Shown one piece after another: positions 1-7,553 of a stretch of 64,000 nt of DNA. This DNA is from Sva-07 sp963828415 (lineage in GTDB: Bacteria > Actinomycetota > Acidimicrobiia > Acidimicrobiales > Ilumatobacteraceae). How positions within the stretch are numbered: position 1 is the first letter of the stretch; each line of letters starts with the position of its first letter. Both the position numbers and the translations under genes were made by a program. A model generated the notes under the pieces. It searched no databases. It was not told the DNA's origin and saw only the letters and a program-made list of their open reading frames with translations. The stretch spans positions 372,001 through 436,000 of the forward strand of contig CAWHEI010000009.1 of the NCBI GenBank assembly GCA_963828415.1, given 5' to 3'.

Positions 1-1
1 C

Positions 2-769
2 GGCGTCGGGATCTGCTTCGCCGTCAACGCAGCCTCGTACCTCGTCGTGATCGGCGCCCTGGCCGGCCTCCGTCGAACCGAACTGATCGCCCGCCCGCTT
101 CTCGGCAGGACCAAGGGCAAGTTGCGCGAAGGCTTCGTCTACGTCCGCAACCAACCCGACGTGTGCCGACCGTTGCTCGTGATGGCTGTCGTCGGCACCC
201 TGGCCTTGAATTTCCAGACGACATTCCCGTCCATGGTGCGATTCGAGTTCGACCTCGGTGCCGGATCGATCGGCACCGCAATGAGCGTCAGCGCGATCGG
301 CTCGATCCTCGGCGGCATCTACATCGCCGGCGTGAAGCCCGACACACGTCGCACGCTCGGCATCGCTCTGGTCGGATTCGCGGCGACGATCATCATGCTC
401 GGGCTCGCCCCCGGATACTGGGCATTCGTCGCACTCAGCATCCCGTTGGGGTTTGCGTCGGCATCGTTCCAATCCGTCGACACCATGGTGCTGCAGCAGG
501 CCACCGAACCCGCCATGCAGGGTCGGGTCATGGCGCTGCAACAGATGGCGTGGTTCGGCAGCACCCCGATCGGAGCACTCCTCATGGGATGGATCATCCA
601 GATCTCATCCCCTCGAGTCCCGTTCGCCCTCGGCGCGCTCTCGGCACTTGGATGCGCGGCGGCGGTACTGCTCCAGCGTCACGCAGACCAACCCATCGAG
701 CACGTCGCTGCTGCTGGTGTCGGGCACCCGGCTGCTGTATCGGTCGTGGCGCCATCGGCGGCACGGTGA
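2..769 (+). CDS. MFS transporter, C-terminal part (cut by window edge)
   Basis: About 255 residues of a major facilitator superfamily permease whose N-terminus lies outside the window; the reading frame is open back to base 2. Several hydrophobic helices alternate with short loops. A central loop near V-R-N-Q-P is followed by a helix, as in the second half of MFS_3/EntS-like exporters. The segment M-Q-G-R-V-M-A-L followed by a glycine-rich helix is also typical of that group. It acts in the cytoplasmic membrane and the substrate cannot be told. The last 30 residues are hydrophilic. The next gene on this strand starts only at 1955, so this is probably the end of a transcription unit. Confidence 0.8.
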   Translation, partial: GVGICFAVNAASYLVVIGALAGLRRTELIARPLLGRTKGKLREGFVYVRNQPDVCRPLLVMAVVGTLALNFQTTFPSMVRFEFDLGAGSIGTAMSVSAIGSILGGIYIAGVKPDTRRTLGIALVGFAATIIMLGLAPGYWAFVALSIPLGFASASFQSVDTMVLQQATEPAMQGRVMALQQMAWFGSTPIGALLMGWIIQISSPRVPFALGALSALGCAAAVLLQRHADQPIEHVAAAGVGHPAAVSVVAPSAAR

Positions 770-880
770 TCGTCGGACAGCGGAGTCCCCATGCGGCCGA
801 GGTCACGAACATGGCGCCAACGCTGTCGCCATCCGCCCTCTTCCCGCCGTCCCGAACATGGATGGACGTGTTCAGGGACC

Positions 881-1273
881 TCAAGCTCGAACGTCTGTCA
901 CGACGACCTTCAGTGGCTCGATTGCCACTCGCAGCCGCCGAGCCTGGGCGCTGTCGAAGGTACGCATGTCGGTGTCGTACCGCAGACCGAGACGATCGGC
1001 GAACACGTCGTCGTCGTCCGGTTCGGTTCGGGCGATTCCGCGGATCTCGGCGTAGCGGTTGGGGGTCTCTGGATGGAAGACCAGGACACTGCATCGGTCG
1101 TCGACGGCGAGGTTCTTGGCCTTCCTCGTCGAGTCGGTGATCGAGATGCAGATGCGGTCGTCTTCCACGATGTACCAGACTGCCGTCAACTGGGGATGAC
1201 CGTCGTGACCGTTCGTGGCGAGCACGGCGGTCGGGTTCGCCAGCAGCCCCGGCGCGAGGTTCGCGAGGCTCAT
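881..1273 (-). CDS. PPOX-class (pyridoxamine 5'-phosphate oxidase-fold) flavin/F420-binding protein
   Basis: A 130-residue single-domain split-barrel protein. It opens with an N-terminal L-L-A-N-P-x-x-A-V-L-A-T-N segment, then a P-Q-L-T-A-V-W-Y-I strand, an R-K-A-x-N-L cofactor-phosphate stretch and a central I-R-G-I-A strand. These are the usual landmarks of PPOX-class F420- or FMN-dependent reductases. The ATG overlaps the stop of the upstream marR gene (ATGA), so the two are translationally coupled. Substrate and cofactor choice cannot be read from the sequence. Context suggests a redox role in the same response as the divergent FMN reductase operon. Confidence 0.8.
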   Translation of the reverse strand: MSLANLAPGLLANPTAVLATNGHDGHPQLTAVWYIVEDDRICISITDSTRKAKNLAVDDRCSVLVFHPETPNRYAEIRGIARTEPDDDDVFADRLGLRYDTDMRTFDSAQARRLRVAIEPLKVVVTDVRA

Positions 1274-1833
1274 GAGTTCGCTCCGTCCGTTGCCACGAAG
1301 TCGACCGCCGGGGGTGCGGCCGCGGCTGACTCCTTGGCGATGAGCAACTGTCGCAGCCCGTTCTCGACGGCTACCCGGCTGCGTTCGGAGCCGATCGCGC
1401 CGGTGACGACAGCGGTCTCATAGCGGGTGATGGTCGGCACCGCTTCATCGATCAGGTCGAGGCCCCGTGGTGAGAGCGTGATGAGCGTTCCTCGCCGGTC
1501 GTTGGGGTCGGGCAGCCGCTCGATCAGTCCGGCCGACTCGAGACGGTCGAGCCGTTTGGTCATGCCACCCGACGACAGCATCAGTGAGAGCTGCAGGTCC
1601 CTGATCTTGATCGGTTCGCTGGCTGCACGCCGCCGCAGCGTGGCGAGCAGGTCGAAGTCGGCGAGCGTCAGCCCGAACTGTGCGAGTTGTGCTTCTCGGC
1701 CGGCTTCGAGGTAGCGGGCGAGCCGGAGAATTCGCCCGGTGATGGGCAGCCCCGACACGTCCAGGTCGGGGAGCCATCCGCGGACTTCGTCGACGATCTC
1801 GTCCATGGCATCGGTCTCTCGTTTCACATCCAC
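1270..1833 (-). CDS. MarR-family transcriptional regulator
   Basis: 187 residues with a winged helix-turn-helix: F-G-L-T-L-A-D-F-D-L-L-A-T-L-R-R, a recognition helix in L-S-S-G-G-M-T-K-R-L-D-R-L-E-S-A-G, and a wing with R-L-P-D-P-N-D-R-R. That order is the MarR signature. The GTG at 1833 lies 6 nt after a TAAGAT hexamer, which fits a leaderless start; an ATG nine codons later is the alternative. The gene is divergent from the FMN-reductase operon across about 120 bp in which the two promoters overlap. It probably represses both units and is released by a small aromatic or electrophilic ligand (inference). Confidence 0.9.
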   Translation of the reverse strand: MDVKRETDAMDEIVDEVRGWLPDLDVSGLPITGRILRLARYLEAGREAQLAQFGLTLADFDLLATLRRRAASEPIKIRDLQLSLMLSSGGMTKRLDRLESAGLIERLPDPNDRRGTLITLSPRGLDLIDEAVPTITRYETAVVTGAIGSERSRVAVENGLRQLLIAKESAAAAPPAVDFVATDGANS

Positions 1834-1839
1834 GAATGT

Positions 1840-1867
1840 ATCTTACCACGAAGAGTCTTGACAGCAA
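1840..1867 (-). promoter_or_regulatory. Promoter of marR, leaderless type
   Basis: On the minus strand, TTGCTG (1867-1862) and TAAGAT (1845-1840) are 16 bp apart, and the GTG start follows 6 nt after the -10. It overlaps the divergent promoter. An imperfect palindrome TCTT-6-AAGA (1841-1854) and a wider ACGAATG/CATTCGT repeat (1832-1838 and 1869-1875) are candidate MarR operators. Confidence 0.5.
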
Positions 1868-1886
1868 GCATTCGTTCCTTCATACT
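1858..1886 (+). promoter_or_regulatory. Promoter of the seven-gene reductase/exporter operon
   Basis: A perfect TTGACA (1858-1863), a 17-bp spacer and CATACT (1881-1886) stand about 70 bp before the first gene. This is the best sigma-70-like promoter seen in the window. It overlaps the marR promoter, so one bound MarR dimer could block both directions. Confidence 0.6.
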
Positions 1887-1954
1887 CAACTCTCACGCCA
1901 GGAAGACACTTCTTGGCGTGACACGTCAGATCGACTCACATTCGGAGGCACGAC

Positions 1955-2521
1955 ATGCGCACCACATCCGCACCCACCCATCCCCGCAAGGCCCTGGTCA
2001 TGGCGGCCAGCACTCGCACCGGTTCGGTCAACCAGGCCCTGGCGCGACAGATCGCCAAGCGGCTCGACAACGGTTCGCCCGTCGAGATCGTCGATCTCGA
2101 CGACTACCCGCTCCCGCTCTACGACGGCGATCTCGAAGAGCGCGACGGCATCCCTGCTGCCGCTGCGGGCCTCGCCGGCGAGATGGCCGCGGCGGACGTC
2201 TTGGTGCTCGTGTCCCCGGAGTACAACGGCACGTTCACCCCGCTGTTGAAGAACACCGTCGATTGGGTCACCCGGATCGACGCATCCGCCCTCGCTCACC
2301 TCCGGGTGCTCGTCGCGTCGGCCAGCCCGGGACGCGGCGGCGGCGCCAACGGGGTCGACATGGTCCGAACCTGGTTGTCGAACATGGGCATCGAAACGGC
2401 TGAGCGCACGCTCTCGGTCAGCGAAGCGTCCGTCGGACCCGACGGCGAGCTCGCGGGCATCGATCATGCCGAACTGACTCGATTCGTGAGCCAGGCCACT
2501 ACGGAGCGATCGGCGGCCTGA
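1955..2521 (+). CDS. NADPH-dependent FMN reductase (flavodoxin fold)
   Basis: 188 residues. After a short polar leader, A-S-T-R-T-G-S-V-N is the FMN phosphate loop. S-P-E-Y-N-G-T-F-T-P-L-L-K-N is the hallmark flavin-contact segment of the NADPH-dependent FMN reductase/azoreductase family (ArsH, YieF/ChrR relatives). These enzymes reduce quinones, chromate, azo compounds or free FMN at NAD(P)H cost. A strong GGAGG at 1944-1948 sets the ATG. It is first in the operon under the divergent MarR promoter. The next gene follows after 25 bp. Two-electron quinone reduction would fit the quinone-oxidoreductase-like gene downstream (inference). Confidence 0.9.
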   Translation: MRTTSAPTHPRKALVMAASTRTGSVNQALARQIAKRLDNGSPVEIVDLDDYPLPLYDGDLEERDGIPAAAAGLAGEMAAADVLVLVSPEYNGTFTPLLKNTVDWVTRIDASALAHLRVLVASASPGRGGGANGVDMVRTWLSNMGIETAERTLSVSEASVGPDGELAGIDHAELTRFVSQATTERSAA

Positions 2522-2546
2522 GCCGCCGACGGAGCGCGAGGCGACC

Positions 2547-3497
2547 ATGACCGCCACCATCCAACGGCACAAGTCCGTTCCGCGAACGGCAGCCGCAACG
2601 ACCCCGGGACGGCTCGATCCGATCATCACCGGCCTCGCACCAGCGGCCTGGGGACTCACCTACATCGTCACCACCGAGCTCCTCCCACCCGGACGCCCCC
2701 TGCTGGCTGCGACACTGCGAGCGCTCCCGGCCGGCCTGGCGTTGGCCGCCATCACGCGGCGGCGCCCGACGGGTTCATGGTGGTGGAAGGCAGCCGTGCT
2801 CGGCGTGCTCAACATCGGCGCCTTCTTCGTCCTGCTGTTCCTGGCCGCCTACCGACTCCCCGGCGGCGTCGCCGCCACCCTCGGCTCGATCCAACCACTG
2901 GTCGCCGCAGGACTGGCGACCGCGTTCCTGGGCGAACGATTGCGCCGCTCGACCGTTGTCGCCGGCATGCTCGGCGTCGTCGGCGTCGGACTGCTGGTCC
3001 TGCGATCGGGCGCCGCCGTCGACACCGTGGGAGTCCTGGCCGGACTCGCCGGCGCACTGTCGATGGCATCCGGCGTCGTCCTCACCAAGCACTGGGGACG
3101 TCCGGTCCCACTTGCGGCCTTCACCAGCTGGCAACTCATCGCCGGCGGCGCGTTGCTCGCACCGATCGCCCTCGCGGTCGAAGGGCCACCACCGTCACTC
3201 ACCGGCCAGAACCTGATCGGATTCACATGGCTCGCCACCGGCGGTGCCGCCGCCTCCTACCTCATCTGGTTCCGAGGGGTCGCCCGACTTCCCGTCGCCC
3301 AGGTGTCCCTGCTCGGTCTCATCAGTCCGATCGTCGCCACCATCGCCGGGCTGGTGGTCCTCCATCAGACCCTCACACCAGCCCAGCTGTTCGGTGCCGC
3401 CCTGATCCTGACCGCGATCTCGGTCGGTCAACGAGCCACGCCGGCTCGTCACGACAACCCCACAACACAACCCATCACGAAGGAGAACATCTCATGA
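2547..3497 (+). CDS. EamA/DMT-family transporter
   Basis: 316 residues with about ten hydrophobic helices in two EamA repeats. The first repeat holds the conserved G-L-T-Y-I-V start and the L-G-S-I-Q-P-L-V-A-A-G-L-A helix; the second ends with the matching L-G-L-I-S-P-I-V-A-T-I-A-G helix. It is a cytoplasmic-membrane permease of the drug/metabolite transporter superfamily, usually an exporter of small metabolites. Its stop overlaps the next start (ATGA at 3494-3497). In this operon it may export the electrophile sensed by MarR or its reduced product (inference); the substrate is unknown. Confidence 0.88.
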   Translation: MTATIQRHKSVPRTAAATTPGRLDPIITGLAPAAWGLTYIVTTELLPPGRPLLAATLRALPAGLALAAITRRRPTGSWWWKAAVLGVLNIGAFFVLLFLAAYRLPGGVAATLGSIQPLVAAGLATAFLGERLRRSTVVAGMLGVVGVGLLVLRSGAAVDTVGVLAGLAGALSMASGVVLTKHWGRPVPLAAFTSWQLIAGGALLAPIALAVEGPPPSLTGQNLIGFTWLATGGAAASYLIWFRGVARLPVAQVSLLGLISPIVATIAGLVVLHQTLTPAQLFGAALILTAISVGQRATPARHDNPTTQPITKENIS

Positions 3498-4303
3498 CCA
3501 GCCAGACCAACACCCGCAGTCACGCCGTCGAGGACGCAGATCCAGCACCACATCGGCGCTTCACCACCGCCCGGACCGCCGGCGTGCTCTACCTCATCAT
3601 CATCGCGTGCGGCCTCTTCGCCGAGATCGGCGTCCGCTCCCAACTCATCGAACCCGATGATCCGACCGCCACGGCCCAGAACATCATCGACTCGCCCATG
3701 CTCTTCCGAGCCGGACTGGCCGCCGACATCGTGATGTTCATCGCCGATGTCGCCATCGCCGTCGTCCTGTACCAGCTGCTCAAGCCGCTCGGGAGAACCT
3801 TGGCGCTGCTCGCGGCAGCATTCCGCATGACCCAGACCGCGGTGATCGGTCTCAACCTGCTCAACATGTTCCAGGCCGTGCGGATCATCGACGACGCCGA
3901 CTACCTCGGCACCTTCGGTGCGGACCAGACCGACGCGCTGGCGCTGCTGTACCTCGACGCCCACAAGTACGGCTACATCCTCGGCCTCGCCTTCTTCGGG
4001 GTCAGCACTCTCATCGTCGGCTACCTCGCCCTGTCATCACGGCAGATGCCCCGCCCGCTCGGCGTGCTCCTCGTCCTCGCCGGCGCCGGCTACCTCATCG
4101 ACACCTTCAGCTTCTTCCTCATCCCCGGCTATGACGGCTCGGCATCGGCCATCGTCCTGGCCCCGGCTCTCGTCGCCGAGATCTGGTTCGCTCTGTGGCT
4201 CCTCACCAAGGGCCGCCGGCTCGAACACCTGACCGAACGCGACACCCTCGCCGCCCCGTCGGCCCATATGGACGACATCCAGATGGTCGGAGCGACGTCA
4301 TGA
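3494..4303 (+). CDS. DUF4386-family integral membrane protein
   Basis: 269 residues. A charged N-terminus is followed by T-A-G-V-L-Y-L-I-I-I-A-C-G-L-F-A-E and about six hydrophobic helices. The first TM with a G-x-L-Y-L-I start, the R-A-G-L-A-A-D-I-V-M helix, and the A-F-R-M-T-Q-T-A-V-I-G-L-N-L-L-N stretch are typical of DUF4386 proteins, whose function is unknown. AAGGAG (3479-3485 region) precedes the ATG, which overlaps the EamA stop. The last codons overlap the next gene by ATGA. Its place between an exporter and a dehydrogenase suggests an accessory membrane role, but nothing in the sequence proves it. Confidence 0.82.
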   Translation: MTSQTNTRSHAVEDADPAPHRRFTTARTAGVLYLIIIACGLFAEIGVRSQLIEPDDPTATAQNIIDSPMLFRAGLAADIVMFIADVAIAVVLYQLLKPLGRTLALLAAAFRMTQTAVIGLNLLNMFQAVRIIDDADYLGTFGADQTDALALLYLDAHKYGYILGLAFFGVSTLIVGYLALSSRQMPRPLGVLLVLAGAGYLIDTFSFFLIPGYDGSASAIVLAPALVAEIWFALWLLTKGRRLEHLTERDTLAAPSAHMDDIQMVGATS

Positions 4304-5331
4304 CGGCCTCGACAGCAACCACGACGTCCCGACAGCAGCCGGCACTCCGAACGACGACCAGCTGGAGGGCCATCACCAGGGACTGCTTCGGATCACCCGA
4401 CGTCCTCTCATTCAGAGAGATCGACCGACCGCAGCTCCGAACCGGCGAGGTGCTGGTCGAGGTCCGCGCCGCCGGCGTGAACCGCGGCGACGCCCTCGAG
4501 ATGCGCGGCTGGCCGTACCTCGCCCGCCTGATGGGATACGGCGTCCGCCATCCCAAGCGTCGGGTGCTCGGGACCGACATCGCCGGAACCGTGATCGCCC
4601 TGAGCGAAGGTGTCAGCGGCATCGACATCGGCGACGAGATCGTCGGCTTCGGCACGGGAGCCTTCGCCGAGATCGCACTGATGCCCGCATCGACGGCGGT
4701 CCACCGGCCCGAGACGATCAGCGTCGACGAAGCCGCCGCCATACCGACGACAGCGGTCACCGCGCTGCAAGCGATCCGCGACGCCGCCCGAGTCGAGCCC
4801 GGACAGCACCTGGCAGTCATCGGCGCATCAGGAGGCGTCGGCACCTTCGCCGTACAGATCGCAAAGGAGTACGGAGCCGAAGTGACAGGGGTGGCCAGTG
4901 GACGCAACGCCGACCTCGTCCGATCGATCGGCGCCGACCACGTCGTCGACTACGCCACCGACGACATCGCGACCCATACCGGCCGCTACGACGTGATCAT
5001 CGACCTCGTCGGCAACCAGCCGATCCGGCGCCTCCGTCGGGCCGTGGCACCAACCGGGGCCTTCGTCGTGGTCGGTGGGCAGAACCCACAGTCGGTCACC
5101 GGCATGCAGCGCTTCGCCGCGGCCGCTGCCATGTCACCGTTCACCCGACAGCGCCTCGTTCCGCTGTTCTCCAAGCCGAACCGGGACGACCTCGACGCGG
5201 TGATCGAACTCGCACGCACCGGAGCCGTGCGCCCGATCGTCGGCCGCACATTCGATCTCAGCGACACGGCGGAAGCCATTCGTCAGATCGAAACCGGACA
5301 TGGCGCCGGCCGGACCGTCGTGACGACCTGA
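4300..5331 (+). CDS. NAD(P)-dependent zinc-free alcohol dehydrogenase/quinone oxidoreductase (MDR family)
   Basis: 343 residues of the medium-chain dehydrogenase/reductase fold. The GroES-like half includes V-R-A-A-G-V-N-R-G-D and G-T-D-I-A-G-T-V. The Rossmann half carries I-G-A-S-G-G-V-G-T-F-A-V-Q-I-A-K, the A-x-G-G-V-G motif of quinone oxidoreductase/zeta-crystallin relatives. The catalytic zinc ligands of true alcohol dehydrogenases are absent. The ATG overlaps the previous stop. Family members reduce quinones or enones with NADPH, which agrees with the operon's FMN reductase and MarR control. The exact substrate is not knowable here. Confidence 0.88.
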   Translation: MTASTATTTSRQQPALRTTTSWRAITRDCFGSPDVLSFREIDRPQLRTGEVLVEVRAAGVNRGDALEMRGWPYLARLMGYGVRHPKRRVLGTDIAGTVIALSEGVSGIDIGDEIVGFGTGAFAEIALMPASTAVHRPETISVDEAAAIPTTAVTALQAIRDAARVEPGQHLAVIGASGGVGTFAVQIAKEYGAEVTGVASGRNADLVRSIGADHVVDYATDDIATHTGRYDVIIDLVGNQPIRRLRRAVAPTGAFVVVGGQNPQSVTGMQRFAAAAAMSPFTRQRLVPLFSKPNRDDLDAVIELARTGAVRPIVGRTFDLSDTAEAIRQIETGHGAGRTVVTT

Positions 5332-5362
5332 GCTCGGACCACGCACGGAGGAGACCCGAACC

Positions 5363-5542
5363 GTGAACACAACAACCCAGAACCCGCTCGACCGCATCGA
5401 CCCGCACCTCGCCAAGTACACGCTCGCCCGCTTCGACGCCGCCACACAGGACCCGTCGAACGGGCGCCTCTACCTCGCCGCCGCCGCCTACCTCGCCGCC
5501 TGGTGGCATCAGCACGACCACACAACAGGAGCAGCGACATGA
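5363..5542 (+). CDS. Small hypothetical protein, 59 aa, inside the stress operon
   Basis: GTG-started frame ending in TGA that overlaps the next ATG (ATGA, 5539-5542). GGAGGAG at 5347-5353 stands 9 nt before the start, one of the strongest ribosome binding sites in the window. Overlap coupling on one side and a good binding site on the other argue for a real gene. The protein has an N-terminal polar part (N-T-T-T-Q-N-P-L-D-R-I-D-P-H-L), then an alanine/leucine/tyrosine helix L-Y-L-A-A-A-A-Y-L-A-A-W-W-H-Q and a histidine-rich end. I do not recognise it. The helix could be amphipathic or membrane-touching. Confidence 0.6.
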   Translation: MNTTTQNPLDRIDPHLAKYTLARFDAATQDPSNGRLYLAAAAYLAAWWHQHDHTTGAAT

Positions 5543-6243
5543 ACATCACCATCTTCGGCGCGACCGGACAGGTCGGCAGCCGCATCCTCGACGAAGCAAC
5601 CGCACGCGGCCATCACGTCACCGCCGTCACTCGCAGCGGCGCGTCTCCCGACAATCCCGACTCGGTCACGTGGATCGCAGGCGACGCCCGGCAGCCCCGG
5701 GACGTCAGGCGCCTCAGCCGTGGACGGGACGTCGTCATCAGCGCGACATCGGGCCCACGCACCGGAGGCGACGAACTCGCGATCGCCGCCCGAGCACTGC
5801 TCGACGGGGTCGCCGAAACCCGTGCCCGACTCATCGTCGTCGGCGGCGCCGGGCCCCTCATCGTCCCTTTCAGCGGGGGACGCCTCGTCGTCGACGACCC
5901 GCGCTTCGTCCCGGAGTCGATCCGCGGAGTCGCGCAAGCCTGCGTCGACCAGCTCGACGTCCTGCGCCAGGACTCGACGGTCGACTGGACCTACTTCAGC
6001 CCGTCAGCCGAACTGACGGCGGGCCGGCGAACGGGGCGGATTCAGACCGGCACGGACCAGTTGATCGTCGACAGCGACGGCACGTCGAAGATCTCACTCG
6101 AAGACGCCGCCGTGGCAGTCATGGACGAAGCCGAGCAACCCCGACACCTCCGAGCCGTTCTGACGGCCGGCTACTCGCAGCTGGTGCAGTGTCCCAGGGT
6201 CGTCGGCCCCGCGAACCTCCGTCGAGCCGAGGTGACGTCGTGA
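5539..6243 (+). CDS. NAD(P)-binding Rossmann protein (NmrA/atypical SDR type)
   Basis: 234 residues beginning I-T-I-F-G-A-T-G-Q-V-G-S-R-I-L, the G-x-x-G-x-x-G dinucleotide-binding turn of atypical short-chain dehydrogenases. A-V-T-R-S forms the second strand that selects NADP, and V-V-G-G-A-G-P-L the later strand. W-T-Y-F-S-P-S-A matches the conserved segment of NAD(P)H-binding proteins such as YwnB/NmrA relatives. The classical catalytic Y-x-x-x-K is not evident, so it may be a redox sensor or a reductase. It overlaps the small gene upstream and the VOC gene downstream by 4 bp each. Confidence 0.85.
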   Translation: MNITIFGATGQVGSRILDEATARGHHVTAVTRSGASPDNPDSVTWIAGDARQPRDVRRLSRGRDVVISATSGPRTGGDELAIAARALLDGVAETRARLIVVGGAGPLIVPFSGGRLVVDDPRFVPESIRGVAQACVDQLDVLRQDSTVDWTYFSPSAELTAGRRTGRIQTGTDQLIVDSDGTSKISLEDAAVAVMDEAEQPRHLRAVLTAGYSQLVQCPRVVGPANLRRAEVTS

Positions 6244-6725
6244 CGGTCAGACGCGAGAATGACCCCGTGCTGCTCGACGGCATCCACCACGTCGCGATCC
6301 TGTCATCCGACACCGACCGCCTGGTCGACTTCTACCAGAAGGTGTTCGACGCCACTGTCGAACGCTCTTCGGTCGATGGCCCGGTTCGCCTCACGTTCCT
6401 GAACATCGGGCCGAACACGGAACTGAACATCTTCGAGATCGGCGGGAACCACGAAGCCGAACACCAGACACCGATGTTCGGTCGAGGACGACTCGACCAC
6501 ATCGGCCTACGCGCTGCATCGATGGAGGCCTTCAGCGAGATCCGCCGACGCCTGATCGACCTCGAAGCCACCGACGGGTTCGTCACCGACTTCGGACCCG
6601 TCCTCAGCCTCTTCTTCACCGACCCCGACGGCCTCGAAGGCGAAGTGTGCGTCCCCAGCCCAGAGGCCCAACCCGACGTCCGCCACCCGCCGGGAACACC
6701 CTCGGCAAGGTTCGACGCACCCTGA
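6240..6725 (+). CDS. VOC-superfamily (glyoxalase/bleomycin-resistance fold) protein
   Basis: 161 residues starting at a GTG that overlaps the preceding stop. D-G-I-H-H-V-A-I-L-S-S-D-T-D-R-L-V-D-F-Y opens the first beta-alpha-beta-beta-beta unit. G-R-L-D-H-I-G-L-R-A opens the second, with F-F-T-D-P-D-G-L-E-G-E-V at its end. The two His residues and the final Glu sit where VOC enzymes bind their metal. Family members isomerise thiol adducts, cleave ring bonds or sequester drugs. As last gene of the MarR-linked operon it probably handles an adduct or drug (inference). Confidence 0.85.
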   Translation: MTVRRENDPVLLDGIHHVAILSSDTDRLVDFYQKVFDATVERSSVDGPVRLTFLNIGPNTELNIFEIGGNHEAEHQTPMFGRGRLDHIGLRAASMEAFSEIRRRLIDLEATDGFVTDFGPVLSLFFTDPDGLEGEVCVPSPEAQPDVRHPPGTPSARFDAP

Positions 6726-7114
6726 CATGAGACCCGAGACCCGGGCCATTCTCGACCAGACCAGCGACACGACACACGGCCGCCTGTGCCGAAACCCGAT
6801 CAGCCATCAGATCGGACCGCACCGCGTCGGGGCAGGCGAAAGGCTGGCCCAGCGCCCCAGCCGGCCGCGACGCCACGTCGGGCACTGCACGATCCGACTG
6901 TCCTGTAAGGCCGACTTGGTCGTTCGGTCCGACGTCATCCGTCCGATTTCCGTCCTGAACCGCTCGGGCTCGACGTCGCGGCCCCGGCTCGAACTCGCTC
7001 AGCGCCTGGTCAGCGGACCGTTCTGGACGGATTCTCCCTGGTCAACCAGGGTGTCGGACGGGGGAACGATCATTTCGTCCACCCCCACATTTCCCCTGGT
7101 AGATGGCACTTTTC
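6726..7114. other. 389-bp gap between the operon end and tmRNA
   Basis: No gene with family features or a convincing binding site was found. The only structure is the CCCTGGT/ACCAGGG hairpin listed separately. The gap receives two converging transcripts, the operon from the left and tmRNA from the right. Confidence 0.5.
7036..7051. terminator. Candidate hairpin between convergent operon and tmRNA
   Basis: CCCTGGT-CA-ACCAGGG is a perfect 7-bp inverted repeat, at least 5-6 bp once a loop forms. It lies about 310 bp after the VOC gene and 60 bp past the tmRNA 3' end. There is no T-run on either side, so it would be a weak or factor-dependent terminator. Confidence 0.3.
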
Positions 7115-7500
7115 GTGGAGCTGGGGGGAATCGAACCCCCGTCCATCAGCCGGTGGACGAACTTGCTACGACCATTCCCGGTATTGCCACTGACGCTGTG
7201 ACACCGACGGGTCGGCTGTCCGCTCGAGGCGGACCACGCTCAGTCTTTCCTGAAAGTCAGCAGTCTTTCCCGCTGGCAGCAGTCTTTCCTGCTGTCATCC
7301 CTCACTTCTGTTGCCGGGCTGTGATGGATTGGCCCCGTGCGACATTTCTGCTCACGATGACTCTTCGCTCACTTGATGTGAATCAGGCGGCGAGAGCGAA
7401 CTGCTCATCGGCAATTCTTGTGGTTCCCCCGTTTAGCGAGTCTGAGGAACTCGGGTCGCAAACTCGAACAGCGTTACTGACGTCGAAACCAGTCAGCCCC
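7115..7500 (-). ncRNA. ssrA: tmRNA (ssrA)
   Basis: Read on the minus strand, the 5' end GGGGCTGACTGGTTTCGAC (from 7500) is the canonical tmRNA start. The 3' end carries the T-arm GGGTTCGATTCCC and ends CAGCTCCA at 7115; the 3' CCA is not encoded. The tRNA-like ends pair through GGGGCTG/CAGCTCC. The internal open frame encodes the degradation tag ending A-L-A-A-stop. tmRNA charged with Ala rescues stalled ribosomes with SmpB, whose gene is only about 450 bp upstream in the same direction. The length, about 386 nt, is normal for one-piece tmRNA. Confidence 0.95.
7383..7430 (-). other. tmRNA proteolysis-tag reading frame
   Basis: After TAAAC the resume codon is GGG, and the frame reads GGTTRIADEQFALAA followed by TGA. 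The C-terminal A-L-A-A is the universal ClpXP/Tsp recognition end. Resumption at the codon after TAAAC follows the actinobacterial pattern as I recall it. A Gly rather than Ala resume codon is less usual. Confidence 0.75.
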
Positions 7501-7506
7501 ATGTTC

Positions 7507-7512
7507 AATATG
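7507..7512 (-). promoter_or_regulatory. Candidate -10 element of tmRNA
   Basis: CATATT on the minus strand, ending 6 nt before the first tmRNA base (7500). No convincing -35 was seen. It lies between the monooxygenase stop and tmRNA, so tmRNA probably has its own promoter. Confidence 0.4.
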
Positions 7513-7553
7513 TGCAGCCACAGAATCTGCAGCTGATGCCTCCAGGCTACCCG

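Noticed and set aside
7115..7145. T-arm-like sequence on the minus strand as a separate tRNA gene
   Set aside because: It is the tRNA-like 3' end of tmRNA; the matching 5' end is at 7500.
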